Below are positions 19,505 through 30,299 of a stretch of DNA of 64,000 nt, piece after piece. Position numbers and translations under genes: made by a program. Each line of letters starts with the position of its first letter. The stretch's first letter is position 1. The notes beneath the pieces are model-generated. The model worked only from the letters and a program-made list of their open reading frames with translations, was not told where the DNA came from and made no database searches. Origin of the DNA: an uncultured Pelagibacteraceae bacterium (GTDB lineage Bacteria; Pseudomonadota; Alphaproteobacteria; Pelagibacterales; Pelagibacteraceae); the NCBI GenBank assembly GCA_902622245.1, contig CACNPC010000002.1, positions 62,001 to 126,000 on the forward strand, written 5' to 3'.

Positions 19505-20228
19505 AAATTTAAATGTATTATTAACAGGAGCCACGGGAATTATTGGTGGTTCAATTTTACAAAAATTAAATCAAGTAAATGCAAATATTATTGCAACTGG
19601 AACAAACCCATTAAAATTACAAAAAATCGAAGAACAATATAGTAACATCACAATTAAAAAATTTGATATTTCAAATCATTCAAAGATAGAAAGTTTTGTA
19701 GATGAGTGTAATGAAATATTTAATGGCAAATTAGATGTTTTAATTAACAATGCAGGCATCACATCAGATAATTTATCCATAAGAATGAAAGATGATGAAT
19801 GGAACAAGGTTATAAATTTAAATTTAAGTTCATCTTTTTTCCTTAGCAAACATACAATAAAAAAAATGTTAAAAAATAAAAATGGAAAAATAATAAATAT
19901 TACATCTATAGTTGGTCACACAGGTAATGTAGGTCAGTCAAATTATGCAGCTTCAAAAGCTGGGTTGATTGGAATGTCAAAAAGTTTGGCTTTAGAATAT
20001 GGTAAAAAGAATATCAAAGTAAATTGCGTTTCTCCAGGTTTTATAAAATCAGAAATGACAGACAAAATTAGTGAGGATTTCAAAAAAATTTTAGAGGGAA
20101 AAATAGCCTTAGAGAGATTAGGGCTTCCCGAAGATGTTGCTAATACTGTTATTTTCTTGAGTTCTAGTTTGTCAGACTATATCACAGGTGAAACAATACA
20201 TGTTAATGGTGGAATGTATTTTAGTTGA
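19491..20228 (+). CDS. fabG: 3-oxoacyl-ACP reductase
   Basis: GATGIIGGSI, NNAGITSDNL, QSNYAASKAGLIGMSKSLA. Confidence 0.95.
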   Translation: MIDLKNLNVLLTGATGIIGGSILQKLNQVNANIIATGTNPLKLQKIEEQYSNITIKKFDISNHSKIESFVDECNEIFNGKLDVLINNAGITSDNLSIRMKDDEWNKVINLNLSSSFFLSKHTIKKMLKNKNGKIINITSIVGHTGNVGQSNYAASKAGLIGMSKSLALEYGKKNIKVNCVSPGFIKSEMTDKISEDFKKILEGKIALERLGLPEDVANTVIFLSSSLSDYITGETIHVNGGMYFS

Positions 20229-20275
20229 CAAAATAATATAAATATTTATTAAGAATTTTAACTAAAGAGGAAAAA

Positions 20276-20515
20276 ATGTCAGATGATATTTCAGGTAAAG
20301 TAAAAAAAATTGTAGCAGATCACTTAGGGATTGATGAAGCGAAGGTAACAGATGAATCTAGCTTCATTGACGATTTAGGTGCTGATAGTTTAGATACAGT
20401 AGAGTTAGTAATGGCTTTTGAAGAAGAATTTGGTTCAGAAATTTCAGATAGTGATGCAGAGAAGATACTTACTGTAGGTGATGCAGTAAAATTTATAGAA
20501 AACAAAGCAAACTAA
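20276..20515 (+). CDS. acpP: Acyl carrier protein
   Basis: [23 protein letters not shown]. Confidence 0.98.
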   Translation: MSDDISGKVKKIVADHLGIDEAKVTDESSFIDDLGADSLDTVELVMAFEEEFGSEISDSDAEKILTVGDAVKFIENKAN

Positions 20516-20527
20516 TTCTAAATCTAA

Positions 20528-21151
20528 ATGTCCAGCTTTAAAAAAGGTGGAATGTATATTCTTTCTTCACCATCTGGTGCAGGGAAAACCACATTAGTAA
20601 GAAAAATTTCAAAAAATAGGAATTTCTCTGTCTCAATTTCACATACCACAAGATTACCTAGACCTAATGAAAAAGATGGTAAAGATTATTACTTTGTATC
20701 AAAAAATAATTTTAGAAAACTTATAAAAAAAGGTGAATTTCTTGAACATGCAAAAGTTTTTGAAAATTACTACGGTTCTTCAAAACATCTAATTATTAAA
20801 AAACTTAAACAAGGAAAGAATATTATTTTTGATATAGATTGGCAAGGCACAAGGCAAATTAGAAATAAAAAATTAAATTATAAGTTACTTACAATATTTG
20901 TACTGCCCCCAACAAAAGAAGAGTTAATAAAAAGATTAATTAAAAGAGAAAAGAAAAATTTAAAAACAGTAAAGAAAAGAATGAAAGAATTTAAAAAAGA
21001 CTTATCTAGATGGAAAGAATATGATTTTGTAGTTATTAATGATGATTTAAACACCTGTTACAATAAAATTATGAATAAAATTAAAAATAAAAGAAAAACT
21101 TTGTTAGATCGTAAATTTATTGAAAAACATGTTAAAAGTTTAATGACTTAA
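20528..21151 (+). CDS. gmk: Guanylate kinase
   Basis: ILSSPSGAGKTTLVRKI, SHTTRLPRPNEKDGKDYYFVS. Confidence 0.97.
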   Translation: MSSFKKGGMYILSSPSGAGKTTLVRKISKNRNFSVSISHTTRLPRPNEKDGKDYYFVSKNNFRKLIKKGEFLEHAKVFENYYGSSKHLIIKKLKQGKNIIFDIDWQGTRQIRNKKLNYKLLTIFVLPPTKEELIKRLIKREKKNLKTVKKRMKEFKKDLSRWKEYDFVVINDDLNTCYNKIMNKIKNKRKTLLDRKFIEKHVKSLMT

Positions 21152-21922
21152 ATCTTCATACATTTTACAGATCTCAAGATATTTTTCTTTTGATAAATTT
21201 TGTGGTCTTAAATCTAAATTTATATCAAGCTTTGTTGCAATATTTTCAAAATTAGTAAAAAGTTGTTTCATTGGTTTTCTTATCATTTTGCGTCTTTGGT
21301 TAAAAAAAACATTAGTGATGTGTTCAAGATTTTTTGGATTATTTAAACTTTCAAATTTTAATTTTGGTTCAAGAGTTATTAATGAGCTCCATACTTTTGG
21401 TTTTGGGTAAAAAAATTTAGCATCAATATCCATTATTTTGTATTTATTCATTTTCCACGATGTTAGTATGGATAATCTTCCATAGTTTCTTGTATTTTCT
21501 TTAGCTAAAATTCTATCAGCAACTTCTTTCTGAAAAATAAAAATAAATTTTTTGAATCTATTATTTAAATTTTTAGTCCTAATAAAAGAAACCAAAATTT
21601 TAGTCGAAATATTGTATGGTAAATTACCAAATACTTTTACCGGCAAATCAAAATTAATTTTGTCGAAATATTTTAAAATATCTTCATTCACCACCTCAAC
21701 TTTATTAGTAAATTTTTTTTTTAATAATATGGACAGGTCTTTATCTTTCTCAACAACTATTAAGTATTTTGGATTTTTTTCTAATATTTTTTCTGTTAGA
21801 TTTCCAGTTCCAGGACCTATTTCTAAAACTATATCTGAGTCTGATATATCTCCACAGTCAATAATCTTTGATAAAATATTTTTATCTTTTAAAAAATTTT
21901 GACCCAAACTTTTTTTTGGCAT
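21140..21922 (-). CDS. rsmA: 16S rRNA (adenine(1518)-N(6)/adenine(1519)-N(6))-dimethyltransferase
   Basis: KKSLGQNFLKDKNIL, VLEIGPGTGNLTEKIL, FGNLPYNIS. Confidence 0.96.
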   Translation of the reverse strand: MPKKSLGQNFLKDKNILSKIIDCGDISDSDIVLEIGPGTGNLTEKILEKNPKYLIVVEKDKDLSILLKKKFTNKVEVVNEDILKYFDKINFDLPVKVFGNLPYNISTKILVSFIRTKNLNNRFKKFIFIFQKEVADRILAKENTRNYGRLSILTSWKMNKYKIMDIDAKFFYPKPKVWSSLITLEPKLKFESLNNPKNLEHITNVFFNQRRKMIRKPMKQLFTNFENIATKLDINLDLRPQNLSKEKYLEICKMYEDLSH

Positions 21923-22888
21923 TTAATCGTGTAACTTTGAAATAAATCTCATTGCGTAAAAAAATGAAGAGGGATCTGATTTATTTTTTCCTAACATTCT
22001 AGAGTTTGGTCCATGATCTGGAGAAATTCTCAAAAATGGTAACCCCAATGTTAAATTTATTGCATTAAAATTGTAGAGTGTTTTTATAGGAGTAAGAACT
22101 TGGTCATGATACATGCCAATTACAATATTAAATTTTTTCAAGTTATCTTTTAAAAAAAATGTGTCAGCAGCAAAGGGCCCTTTGATATTTACACCTTTTT
22201 TTTTTAGTATTTGAATTACAGGACTTATAATTTTATCTTCTTCGCTAAACTTATCAACAGTTTCACAGTGAGGATTTAAGCCTAAAATAGCAAAATTAGC
22301 TCTCTTCTTTAATTTTTTTTTATAGAAATTATTTATGGTTATAACGTTATTCAATATTTTTTTTTTTGTTATATTTTTTGTTACATTTTTTAAAGGAATA
22401 TGAGTAGTGATAGGTGATACTGCAAGTTTGTGATTATAAATCAGCATAACTTCATTTTTTGATTTTGTTTTTTTAGATATATACTCTGTCATTCCTAAAT
22501 ATTTTTTTTTTAAGAAGGTTTTCTTTGAAATTGGGCCATTAATTAAAAAAATTTTATTCTTATTGGTTTTAACTATCTCTAATGCTTTATCAAAAGACTC
22601 TGTAAGGTATTTATTTGATTTAATACTAATTTTATCAAATATTTTTTTATAATTAAATTTAATATTGATTAAATTTAGACAATTTTTTTTTGCATCATTT
22701 AAGTTGTCTATTTTATAAATTTTGATTTTATATTTGAGTCTTGATAACTGGCCCTGTATTAATTTGTAATTTCCAATTAGCACAATTTTTAATTTCTTAT
22801 TTACATTTCTTGAAAAATATTTTCCAAAAATTTCAGAAAAAGTGCTATATGGCTCTCCAACTACAATAAGAATTACCTTATTTTTCAT
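21923..22888 (-). CDS. pdxA: 4-hydroxythreonine-4-phosphate dehydrogenase
   Basis: ILGLNPHCETVDKFSEEDKIISPVI, GPFAADTFF, MYHDQVLTPIKTL. Confidence 0.92.
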   Translation of the reverse strand: MKNKVILIVVGEPYSTFSEIFGKYFSRNVNKKLKIVLIGNYKLIQGQLSRLKYKIKIYKIDNLNDAKKNCLNLINIKFNYKKIFDKISIKSNKYLTESFDKALEIVKTNKNKIFLINGPISKKTFLKKKYLGMTEYISKKTKSKNEVMLIYNHKLAVSPITTHIPLKNVTKNITKKKILNNVITINNFYKKKLKKRANFAILGLNPHCETVDKFSEEDKIISPVIQILKKKGVNIKGPFAADTFFLKDNLKKFNIVIGMYHDQVLTPIKTLYNFNAINLTLGLPFLRISPDHGPNSRMLGKNKSDPSSFFYAMRFISKLHD

Positions 22889-23807
22889 CTATTAATGTAT
22901 TTTGTTTTAGTTTTTTAAAATACAGAAGAGAAAATTGGTTCAACTGTCTGTTTCTTTCATATCTAATCAACTCCTCAAGCTCTTTATTAAAATTTATGGT
23001 TTGTTTCATTTCTTTTTTATCATTAATTTTCAGAACCAAATATCCATTTGGATATTTTAAAGGTTTTGATATTTCGTCTACTTTCATTTTAAGCAAAATT
23101 GAGTTTAAATCATCTGATAAGAGTGTCTCTTTTATCCATCCAATTTCACCACCTTTTTTTGAGCTATCAGATATACTGTATTTAAAAACTGCCAATTTAA
23201 AGTTATTTAGTTTTATATAATCAAATATCTCTTTATATTTTTTATTTAATTTTTCGTTTTTATCAATTTCAAACAATAGCTCTGATAGATTATACTCATA
23301 CTTTTTATTACTTAATATTTTTTTTTTCAGTTGTTGCGATAATTTTATTTTATCTATTTTTACCAGTGGGTTAAATTTACTAAATATTAATTGGTTCCAC
23401 AGTCTTTCATATTTCATTTTTAAAATAATTTTATCATAGTTAATTTTATTCTCTTTTAACAAATTAACTAATTCAGTCTCATTTTTAACATTTACATAAT
23501 CAATTAAACTTTTTTTTATTTGACTTGTAATTTCTTCGTTTTCTAAATTTCTAAAAACAGTATCCAATTCTTTTTTTTTTATAATCTCTCTTATTAGTGA
23601 ATTTTCAGCTATTTTAGAAATTTCATCTTTTGAAATATTTTTTAAGTTTGGTCTAAGAAAGGTGATGTATCTTTTTTCCTCTAATATATCTATATTTGTA
23701 ATAATTTGATTTTCAATTTTATATTTAATTTTAATATTTGAATGTGCATAAAAAGAGTAAAATAAAAAAAATATTAAACATATTATAAAATTTATTTTCT
23801 TCATCAA
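22878..23807 (-). CDS. surA: SurA-like periplasmic peptidyl-prolyl isomerase/chaperone
   Basis: Signal peptide, SurA-N-like and rotamase-like region (SELLFEI...GGEIGWIKE); lptD-surA-pdxA-rsmA order. Confidence 0.8.
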   Translation of the reverse strand: MMKKINFIICLIFFLFYSFYAHSNIKIKYKIENQIITNIDILEEKRYITFLRPNLKNISKDEISKIAENSLIREIIKKKELDTVFRNLENEEITSQIKKSLIDYVNVKNETELVNLLKENKINYDKIILKMKYERLWNQLIFSKFNPLVKIDKIKLSQQLKKKILSNKKYEYNLSELLFEIDKNEKLNKKYKEIFDYIKLNNFKLAVFKYSISDSSKKGGEIGWIKETLLSDDLNSILLKMKVDEISKPLKYPNGYLVLKINDKKEMKQTINFNKELEELIRYERNRQLNQFSLLYFKKLKQNTLIDEK

Positions 23808-23809
23808 AA

Positions 23810-26203
23810 CTACTTACCAATAAGACTGCCTACATTTGGTACACCAATTTCTGTAAATGGAATTATTTTTATCAAAAAAGATAGACTTTTATTAGGCTCT
23901 AAGTTTCCATCTCTGTAAAAAGATTTGTTATAATTTAAATTTAAAGAAATACAATCTGTTTGGTAAGTATAAATTAAATCATAATATTCTGTGAAGTCTT
24001 GTTTTAAATCTTTTGTCACTTCAAAATTAAATTTACTATTATTATTAATTTGATAACTACTATTATTTTTTATACTTTCTTTATTTCCAATGTCATTATC
24101 CTCTGTATAATAGGAAAAATTAGTTATAAAATTATTAACTCCATACTCTAGGTTTACTTGTTCTAAATTTGAATACTCTAAGTCCTTATCATATGAAAAT
24201 GAGTATCCAATTCTCAAATCATTATTAATGTTATAATTAAAATCACCAAATATATCAGATCTAGTTTTATTTAACTTTGATTTTCTCGGAAGTTTAATAT
24301 TTTCTGTGGGTTTCAATACGTTTGCAAATCTAAAATCTAAAATATTATTCCCTAAATAATCTGTTTTTTTATACTCGAGACCTAGACTTAATGACTCACC
24401 GCCCTCTACTTGATAGTTAGTACCAATCCTATTCAGATCAAAAGCGCTATCATAATTCAGAATTATATCTTTAGCTGATAAGTCTGTATTTCCATTAGGA
24501 CTGTATCTAAATGATACTCTTGGAGTTAAATAATTAATATAATCATTTTTGATTTGTCTAAGTGGTAATGCCGAAGATAACTTAATAGTACCAAATAAAT
24601 CATAATTACCATTTTCTTCAAAATTTTGAGAATTATCTGAGTAACTATTAGAATTTTTTAATAAAAGATTATAATTAGTTGAAATTCCTTTAGAATTAAT
24701 AAATTCATTTGATTTAAATAGAAAATCATTTGTAATTACTGCCTCAGTTTTATTTGTGTCATAATTTTTATTATATCCATATGAATAGAAATCAAAATAT
24801 CCATTGTAATCTTTTGGTATGTCAATACTTCGAATAAAATTAAAGTCTGGAAAGATATATTGATATCTATCGTGGTAATTTCTATTTAAATCTTCATAAA
24901 CTTTGAGGGAACTATTTAAATTAGACTTATCAAAACTCCAATTAATATCTAGATTTGAGAGTAAAACATTTTCATCTTTTATTAATTTTGAATTCTTTTT
25001 TAAATTATGATTTTTTAAGTAATTATCTCCCTCAACATCTTGTAAGTTAAATGAATAAGTGGTTTTATCATTTATATTTCCAACTTGATTATAAAAAAAA
25101 TGTCCTTTTGTACCAGCATTTCCAACTAAAAAACTAAAATCACTTAAAATTTTTGAATTTTGAAGAGCTTGTCTATACTCATTTTGTAATAAAAAACTAT
25201 TGTCAGAATAGTATCTTGGATTAAAAGTTATATCTTTATCTATATCTATTATTTGAAAGTAAGGAATATCAATAGAAGTTCCCAGACTTTCTGAACTTGC
25301 ATAAGAAGGTGTTAAAAAACCAGATTTTCTTTTTATAGTTGGATCTGGGTGGTTAAAATATGGCAAGTAAAAAACTTTATAGTCAAATAATTTTAACCAT
25401 GAGTTTTTATATTCAAATATCTTTTTTTTCTTATCATGCCTAAATTCCTCACTATTTAATTCCCATCCTCTGCATTTTTTTTTATCAATATTGCATGTAC
25501 TAAATGCTGCATTATATAATTTTAATTCATCATTATTTGAATAAGCACTTCTACCTTTTAAAATAGGATCGTTTTTATCATTACCAAAATAAGATTTTTT
25601 AAAATTTATCTTTATTTCTTTACCAGCTATTTCTTTATTTTTTAAATTTATTGCCAAATCCTCAAATAAATAAATATTTTTATCTTTATCTATAATCTCC
25701 GAACTGGTCGACTTTATTATTTCATTACTAATTTCAAATATGAATTTATCTGGAAGTTTATATATATTTTTATCACTGTCATACACTTCAGTTTTTTGAT
25801 CGCTATAAATTATTTGTTTTCCCCGGTTATAATAAACGTCACTACTTTTTATAATATATTCTTTTTTAATATTAAAATTAGTTGATCCTTTGCTATAAAC
25901 TAAATTATTTAATCTCTCGTAAATAATTTTATCACCTTCAATTATAATATCCTTTGCAGTATCATTAAATAAAACCTTACCAGTAAATATTATAATATTT
26001 TTTTTCTTGTCATATTTTACATTTTTTGAATTTATATAAATATTTTTATTTGGTATTGAAGTATTCGAGTTATAAGCAAAAATAATATTTCCATTATCTT
26101 TTATTTCCATATTTGATGCCTCAAATTCTACTTCTTCAGCAAACAATTTCTGAATTAAAATAAAAAATAAACAAATGAATATAATTAAATTTTTAATTTT
26201 CAT
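23810..26203 (-). CDS. lptD: LPS-assembly protein LptD
   Basis: Signal peptide, LptA-like N-domain, GRSAYSNNDELKLYNAAFSTC, PYFNHPDPTIKRKSGFLTPSY. Confidence 0.92.
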   Translation of the reverse strand: MKIKNLIIFICLFFILIQKLFAEEVEFEASNMEIKDNGNIIFAYNSNTSIPNKNIYINSKNVKYDKKKNIIIFTGKVLFNDTAKDIIIEGDKIIYERLNNLVYSKGSTNFNIKKEYIIKSSDVYYNRGKQIIYSDQKTEVYDSDKNIYKLPDKFIFEISNEIIKSTSSEIIDKDKNIYLFEDLAINLKNKEIAGKEIKINFKKSYFGNDKNDPILKGRSAYSNNDELKLYNAAFSTCNIDKKKCRGWELNSEEFRHDKKKKIFEYKNSWLKLFDYKVFYLPYFNHPDPTIKRKSGFLTPSYASSESLGTSIDIPYFQIIDIDKDITFNPRYYSDNSFLLQNEYRQALQNSKILSDFSFLVGNAGTKGHFFYNQVGNINDKTTYSFNLQDVEGDNYLKNHNLKKNSKLIKDENVLLSNLDINWSFDKSNLNSSLKVYEDLNRNYHDRYQYIFPDFNFIRSIDIPKDYNGYFDFYSYGYNKNYDTNKTEAVITNDFLFKSNEFINSKGISTNYNLLLKNSNSYSDNSQNFEENGNYDLFGTIKLSSALPLRQIKNDYINYLTPRVSFRYSPNGNTDLSAKDIILNYDSAFDLNRIGTNYQVEGGESLSLGLEYKKTDYLGNNILDFRFANVLKPTENIKLPRKSKLNKTRSDIFGDFNYNINNDLRIGYSFSYDKDLEYSNLEQVNLEYGVNNFITNFSYYTEDNDIGNKESIKNNSSYQINNNSKFNFEVTKDLKQDFTEYYDLIYTYQTDCISLNLNYNKSFYRDGNLEPNKSLSFLIKIIPFTEIGVPNVGSLIGK

Positions 26204-27275
26204 TGATTTTCAAAATTCCAATATTACAAATTAAAAATAGTATTAAAAGTGGTAACCACACAGATAAATATAAAGGCAAAACACCATTATTACCTAAAAC
26301 ACTAGAAAAATAATTAAGATAATAAACTACCACTGATACAAAAATACCAAAAATACTTAAAAAAAATTTTGATTTTACTTTCTTAAGTTTATTAATTATG
26401 ACAAAACCAAGAATAGTCATGAGGATATAAAAAACTGGCATACTGTAAGTTTTATTTAAGTGAATTTTAATATCTGTGTTAGAATATCCAATTTTTAGAT
26501 AATTACTTGATAACTTGTGAAGCTCATAAATATTTAAAGAGCTCAAATTTGAAAATAAATTTGAAATTATTTCTCCATTGAATGAAGAGTTATAAACATA
26601 ACTTTTCAAATCTTTGGTAACACCATTTTGATTTAATATTGAAACATTATTCAATTGCCAATTTTTTGAGACAACATTAGCTTTTTTTGCAATTATTGTG
26701 CTCTTAGTTTCGTAATATTTGCTAGCTTCAGTTATTGTAACATCTTGCAAAATATTTTTATCAAATTTTTCTGCATGTATAATATACATATTTTGATCAA
26801 TTTCTTCTTTGATCCACAACCCTTCATCATTCACAACAGCTAAAAATTCATTTGTATTTGAGAATCTATTTTTTAAATCTAAATACTGACTTTTTAATTC
26901 TGATGATAAAGAATAATAAAAAAGTAGAAGAAATAAACCTAATAAAGCCGATATAGATGTTAATAAAATTACAATTTTAAAATTACTAATTCCATTGGAA
27001 TTTAAGATCTCAAGTTCTTTTTTGTCATTTAAATTCAAATAAAAAAATTTAACAGTTATAAGAAATATGAATGGAAACATTTCAAAAATCATTGAAGGCG
27101 CATTTAATAAAGATAAGTAAACTATATGAAATAAATCAGCATTATATTTTTCAGCAAATCTTATTTCTTCAAAAAAATTAATAATAATTACAATGCAAAA
27201 AAACACGAATGTAATATAGACAAACAATGTTATAAATATCGAAGTTAAATAAGTTTGATATTTTTTTAGAGTCAT
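26193..27275 (-). CDS. lptG: LPS export permease LptG
   Basis: YjgP/YjgQ-like topology; operon with lptF and lptD. Confidence 0.87.
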   Translation of the reverse strand: MTLKKYQTYLTSIFITLFVYITFVFFCIVIIINFFEEIRFAEKYNADLFHIVYLSLLNAPSMIFEMFPFIFLITVKFFYLNLNDKKELEILNSNGISNFKIVILLTSISALLGLFLLLFYYSLSSELKSQYLDLKNRFSNTNEFLAVVNDEGLWIKEEIDQNMYIIHAEKFDKNILQDVTITEASKYYETKSTIIAKKANVVSKNWQLNNVSILNQNGVTKDLKSYVYNSSFNGEIISNLFSNLSSLNIYELHKLSSNYLKIGYSNTDIKIHLNKTYSMPVFYILMTILGFVIINKLKKVKSKFFLSIFGIFVSVVVYYLNYFSSVLGNNGVLPLYLSVWLPLLILFLICNIGILKINEN

Positions 27276-28405
27276 AAATAAGTTAGATTAAATTTAGATT
27301 TTATTAAGATATATGTATAAAAAATTAAAATTGATATTATTGGCAATAATATAAAAACTATTTCTATAGAAACTTGTGAAGTAATAAATTTATAACTTAA
27401 TTCTGAAAAAATTATTATTATAAAACCTATAATAAATAAAAAAGATTTAAAATAATTTTGAAAATAGGATATTTTTGGTTTTAATATAAGCAAAGAACTT
27501 ACCAAAGATAAAATTATTATATATATAGGGTTTATAGATCTTTTAAAAATTTCTTCGTAGATAGCTTTAATTTCAAAAGAGTAATCTTCTTGACCACATC
27601 TTAATTTTGTATCCTTCCTTTTTGTGATAAATATTTCTAGACAATTTATTAAAAATACGCTTTCTGTTTCATCTAATTTTTTTTCTTTTCTAGTTTTATT
27701 CTCAAATTTAGATAATTCATATATTGTTTCTTTAAATCCTAGATTAAAACTTCCCTTATTGTTAACATTCGTAATTTCTCCATTTAATAGCTTAAAACTA
27801 AATCCAGTTTTTTTTTTGATTAACTTACCCTCACTTGCTACAATAATTTTACTCTCATTATCGTTTATTTTCTCTTTAATATATATTCCTTTCAAAAATC
27901 CTTTATCATCACTTTTTTCAACAAATAGTGTCAAGTTATCCATAACATTAGAGAATTTTCGTTCCTGAATAAGTTTAGGAAAAAATTCTATTGATGAATT
28001 TTTTAAATATTCTTGCGCAAGATTTTGTGTAAAAGGGACAAAGAAAAGATTAAAAGTCAATTGAAGTAATACAAAAAAAATTGATAACTTTGCTATGAAG
28101 TTTATAAATGATATTTTTCTTATTCCGTTTGTCCAAAATATTAAAATTTCGTTATTTTCTTCGTAACGGTTAAGTACAACAAACAATGTTAAAAAATAAG
28201 TAAAAATTATCAGTTTACTAAAAATTTTTGGTATATTTAAAATTGAATATAATAAATATACTCTTATTGAATGACCTTGTTCGGATATAATATCAAGTAA
28301 ATTTACTCCTTGTATAACCCATACAATTAAAGTTATAGCTGTTGAGGATAATAAAAAAAAAGCCAAAATATCTAATGATAATTTACGAAAAATTAATTTA
28401 TTCAT
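27272..28405 (-). CDS. lptF: LPS export permease LptF
   Basis: YjgP/YjgQ-like topology; adjacent to lptG. Confidence 0.87.
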   Translation of the reverse strand: MNKLIFRKLSLDILAFFLLSSTAITLIVWVIQGVNLLDIISEQGHSIRVYLLYSILNIPKIFSKLIIFTYFLTLFVVLNRYEENNEILIFWTNGIRKISFINFIAKLSIFFVLLQLTFNLFFVPFTQNLAQEYLKNSSIEFFPKLIQERKFSNVMDNLTLFVEKSDDKGFLKGIYIKEKINDNESKIIVASEGKLIKKKTGFSFKLLNGEITNVNNKGSFNLGFKETIYELSKFENKTRKEKKLDETESVFLINCLEIFITKRKDTKLRCGQEDYSFEIKAIYEEIFKRSINPIYIIILSLVSSLLILKPKISYFQNYFKSFLFIIGFIIIIFSELSYKFITSQVSIEIVFILLPIISILIFYTYILIKSKFNLTYL

Positions 28406-28459
28406 TGAAATTACTAATTTAATAAATATACAACAATATCTACAAAATATTTCAAAAAA

Positions 28460-29896
28460 ATGAAGCTAAAATTAGAATTTGTAAATAAACTGAATAAAGT
28501 AACCAAAGATAACGAAGTTATTCTATTAAAAGATAAAAATACAAAAAATAAAATACTAAAATCATTAAACAAATCATTGTTTTCGAATAATTTATTTATC
28601 GAGAAAAAATTTATTACTCAGAATTTAAATGACAAAACGTATATTTTTGTAAATTGTATGAAGTCTAAAACTTCAATAGATTATGAAAAACTTGGGTCAG
28701 ATTTATATATTTTTTTAAAAAATAACAAAATTGAGAAATCATATTTATTGTCAAATACATCCCATCTCACAAATATTCAATTAGAAAAGTTTTTACATGG
28801 TGCACAACTTAAATCGTATGAATTTGATTTATATAAAACTGACAAATCAAAAAGTGTAATTAACCAACTTTTTATAGTTGGAGAGCAATCAAAAAAAACT
28901 AATTTGTTAAGATATAAATTGAATGCTCTATTAGAAGGAGTTTTTCTTACGAGAGATTTAGTATCTGAACCAGGAAATGTTCTTCACCCAGATGAATATG
29001 CTAAACGAATAACAAAGTTAAGAAAACTTGGACTAAAAGTTACTGTATATGATCAAAAAAAATTAAAAAAATTAGGTATGAATGCTTTATTAGGTGTTGG
29101 CCAGGGAAGTATTAGAGGATCTTATTTAGTTACTATAGAATGGAACGGCGCTAGAAATAAATCTAAACCTTTAGCATTTGTTGGAAAAGGTGTGTGCTTT
29201 GATACTGGTGGTTACTCCCTTAAACCAGCAAAATTTATGGAAGATATGACATATGATATGGCTGGCTCAGCAACAGTAGTTGGATTAATGAAGACGCTAG
29301 CTTTAAGAAAAGCAAAAATTAATGCCGTGGGAGTTGTCGGTCTAGTAGAAAATATGGTTAGCGGCAATGCACAAAGACCAGGTGATATTGTAAAATCATA
29401 TAGCGGTAAAACAATTGAAGTATTAAATACTGATGCAGAAGGAAGGTTAGTTTTAGCTGATGCATTAACTTTTACTGAAGAAAAGTTTAAACCTCAATTT
29501 ATTATTGACCTAGCAACATTAACTGGTGCAATAATTGTTTCTCTTGGCTCAGAATATGCTGGCTTATTTTCAAATAGTGATAAATTATCTAAACGTTTAA
29601 TTGATGCTGGTGAAAGTGTTGAAGAGAAGCTTTGGAGAATGCCTTTAAACGATAACTTTGATAAATTAATAAATTCTAAAAATGCAGACATGCAAAATAT
29701 TAACTATATTGGTGGAGCTGGATCTACAACAGCTGCACAATTTTTACAAAGATTTATCATTAATAAAACTCCTTGGGCTCATTTAGATATTGCAGGTATG
29801 GCATTTTCAAAATATGGTGGGGCACTAAACTCAAGTGGTGCAACTGGTTACGGAGTTAGATTATTAAATAAATTAATTGAAAGTTATTATGAGTAA
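28460..29896 (+). CDS. pepA: Leucyl aminopeptidase (M17)
   Basis: VGKGVCFDTGGYSLKPAKFMEDMTYDMAGSA, NTDAEGRLVLADAL. Confidence 0.97.
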   Translation: MKLKLEFVNKLNKVTKDNEVILLKDKNTKNKILKSLNKSLFSNNLFIEKKFITQNLNDKTYIFVNCMKSKTSIDYEKLGSDLYIFLKNNKIEKSYLLSNTSHLTNIQLEKFLHGAQLKSYEFDLYKTDKSKSVINQLFIVGEQSKKTNLLRYKLNALLEGVFLTRDLVSEPGNVLHPDEYAKRITKLRKLGLKVTVYDQKKLKKLGMNALLGVGQGSIRGSYLVTIEWNGARNKSKPLAFVGKGVCFDTGGYSLKPAKFMEDMTYDMAGSATVVGLMKTLALRKAKINAVGVVGLVENMVSGNAQRPGDIVKSYSGKTIEVLNTDAEGRLVLADALTFTEEKFKPQFIIDLATLTGAIIVSLGSEYAGLFSNSDKLSKRLIDAGESVEEKLWRMPLNDNFDKLINSKNADMQNINYIGGAGSTTAAQFLQRFIINKTPWAHLDIAGMAFSKYGGALNSSGATGYGVRLLNKLIESYYE

Positions 29897-30299
29897 TATT
29901 GAACAAACTTTATCTATAATTAAGCCTGACGCAGTTGAAAGAAATCTTCAAGATCAAATTAAGAAAGAATTTATAAATAAAGGATTTGAAATAATTAAAG
30001 AAAAAAAAATTCATATATCTAAAGTGGAAGCTGAAAATTTTTATAAAGTACATGAGTCTAAACCATTTTATAATGATTTATGTGCTTATTTATCTTCAGG
30101 ACCTATCATTGTGATGACTTTGCAAAGAGAAAATGCAGTTATGGAAAATAGAAAACTAATGGGAGCAACAAATCCAGTGGATGCTGATGAGGGCACTTTA
30201 AGGAAAAAATACGGTATTTCAATTGATAAAAACTCTGTTCATGGCTCAGATAGCATAGAAAATGCAAAGATTGAATTAGATTTTTTTTTTAATAATTAG
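29889..30299 (+). CDS. ndk: Nucleoside diphosphate kinase
   Basis: MSNIEQTLSIIKPDAVERNL; KKYGISIDKNSVHGSDS; start corrected from listed 29877. Confidence 0.97.
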   Translation: MSNIEQTLSIIKPDAVERNLQDQIKKEFINKGFEIIKEKKIHISKVEAENFYKVHESKPFYNDLCAYLSSGPIIVMTLQRENAVMENRKLMGATNPVDADEGTLRKKYGISIDKNSVHGSDSIENAKIELDFFFNN

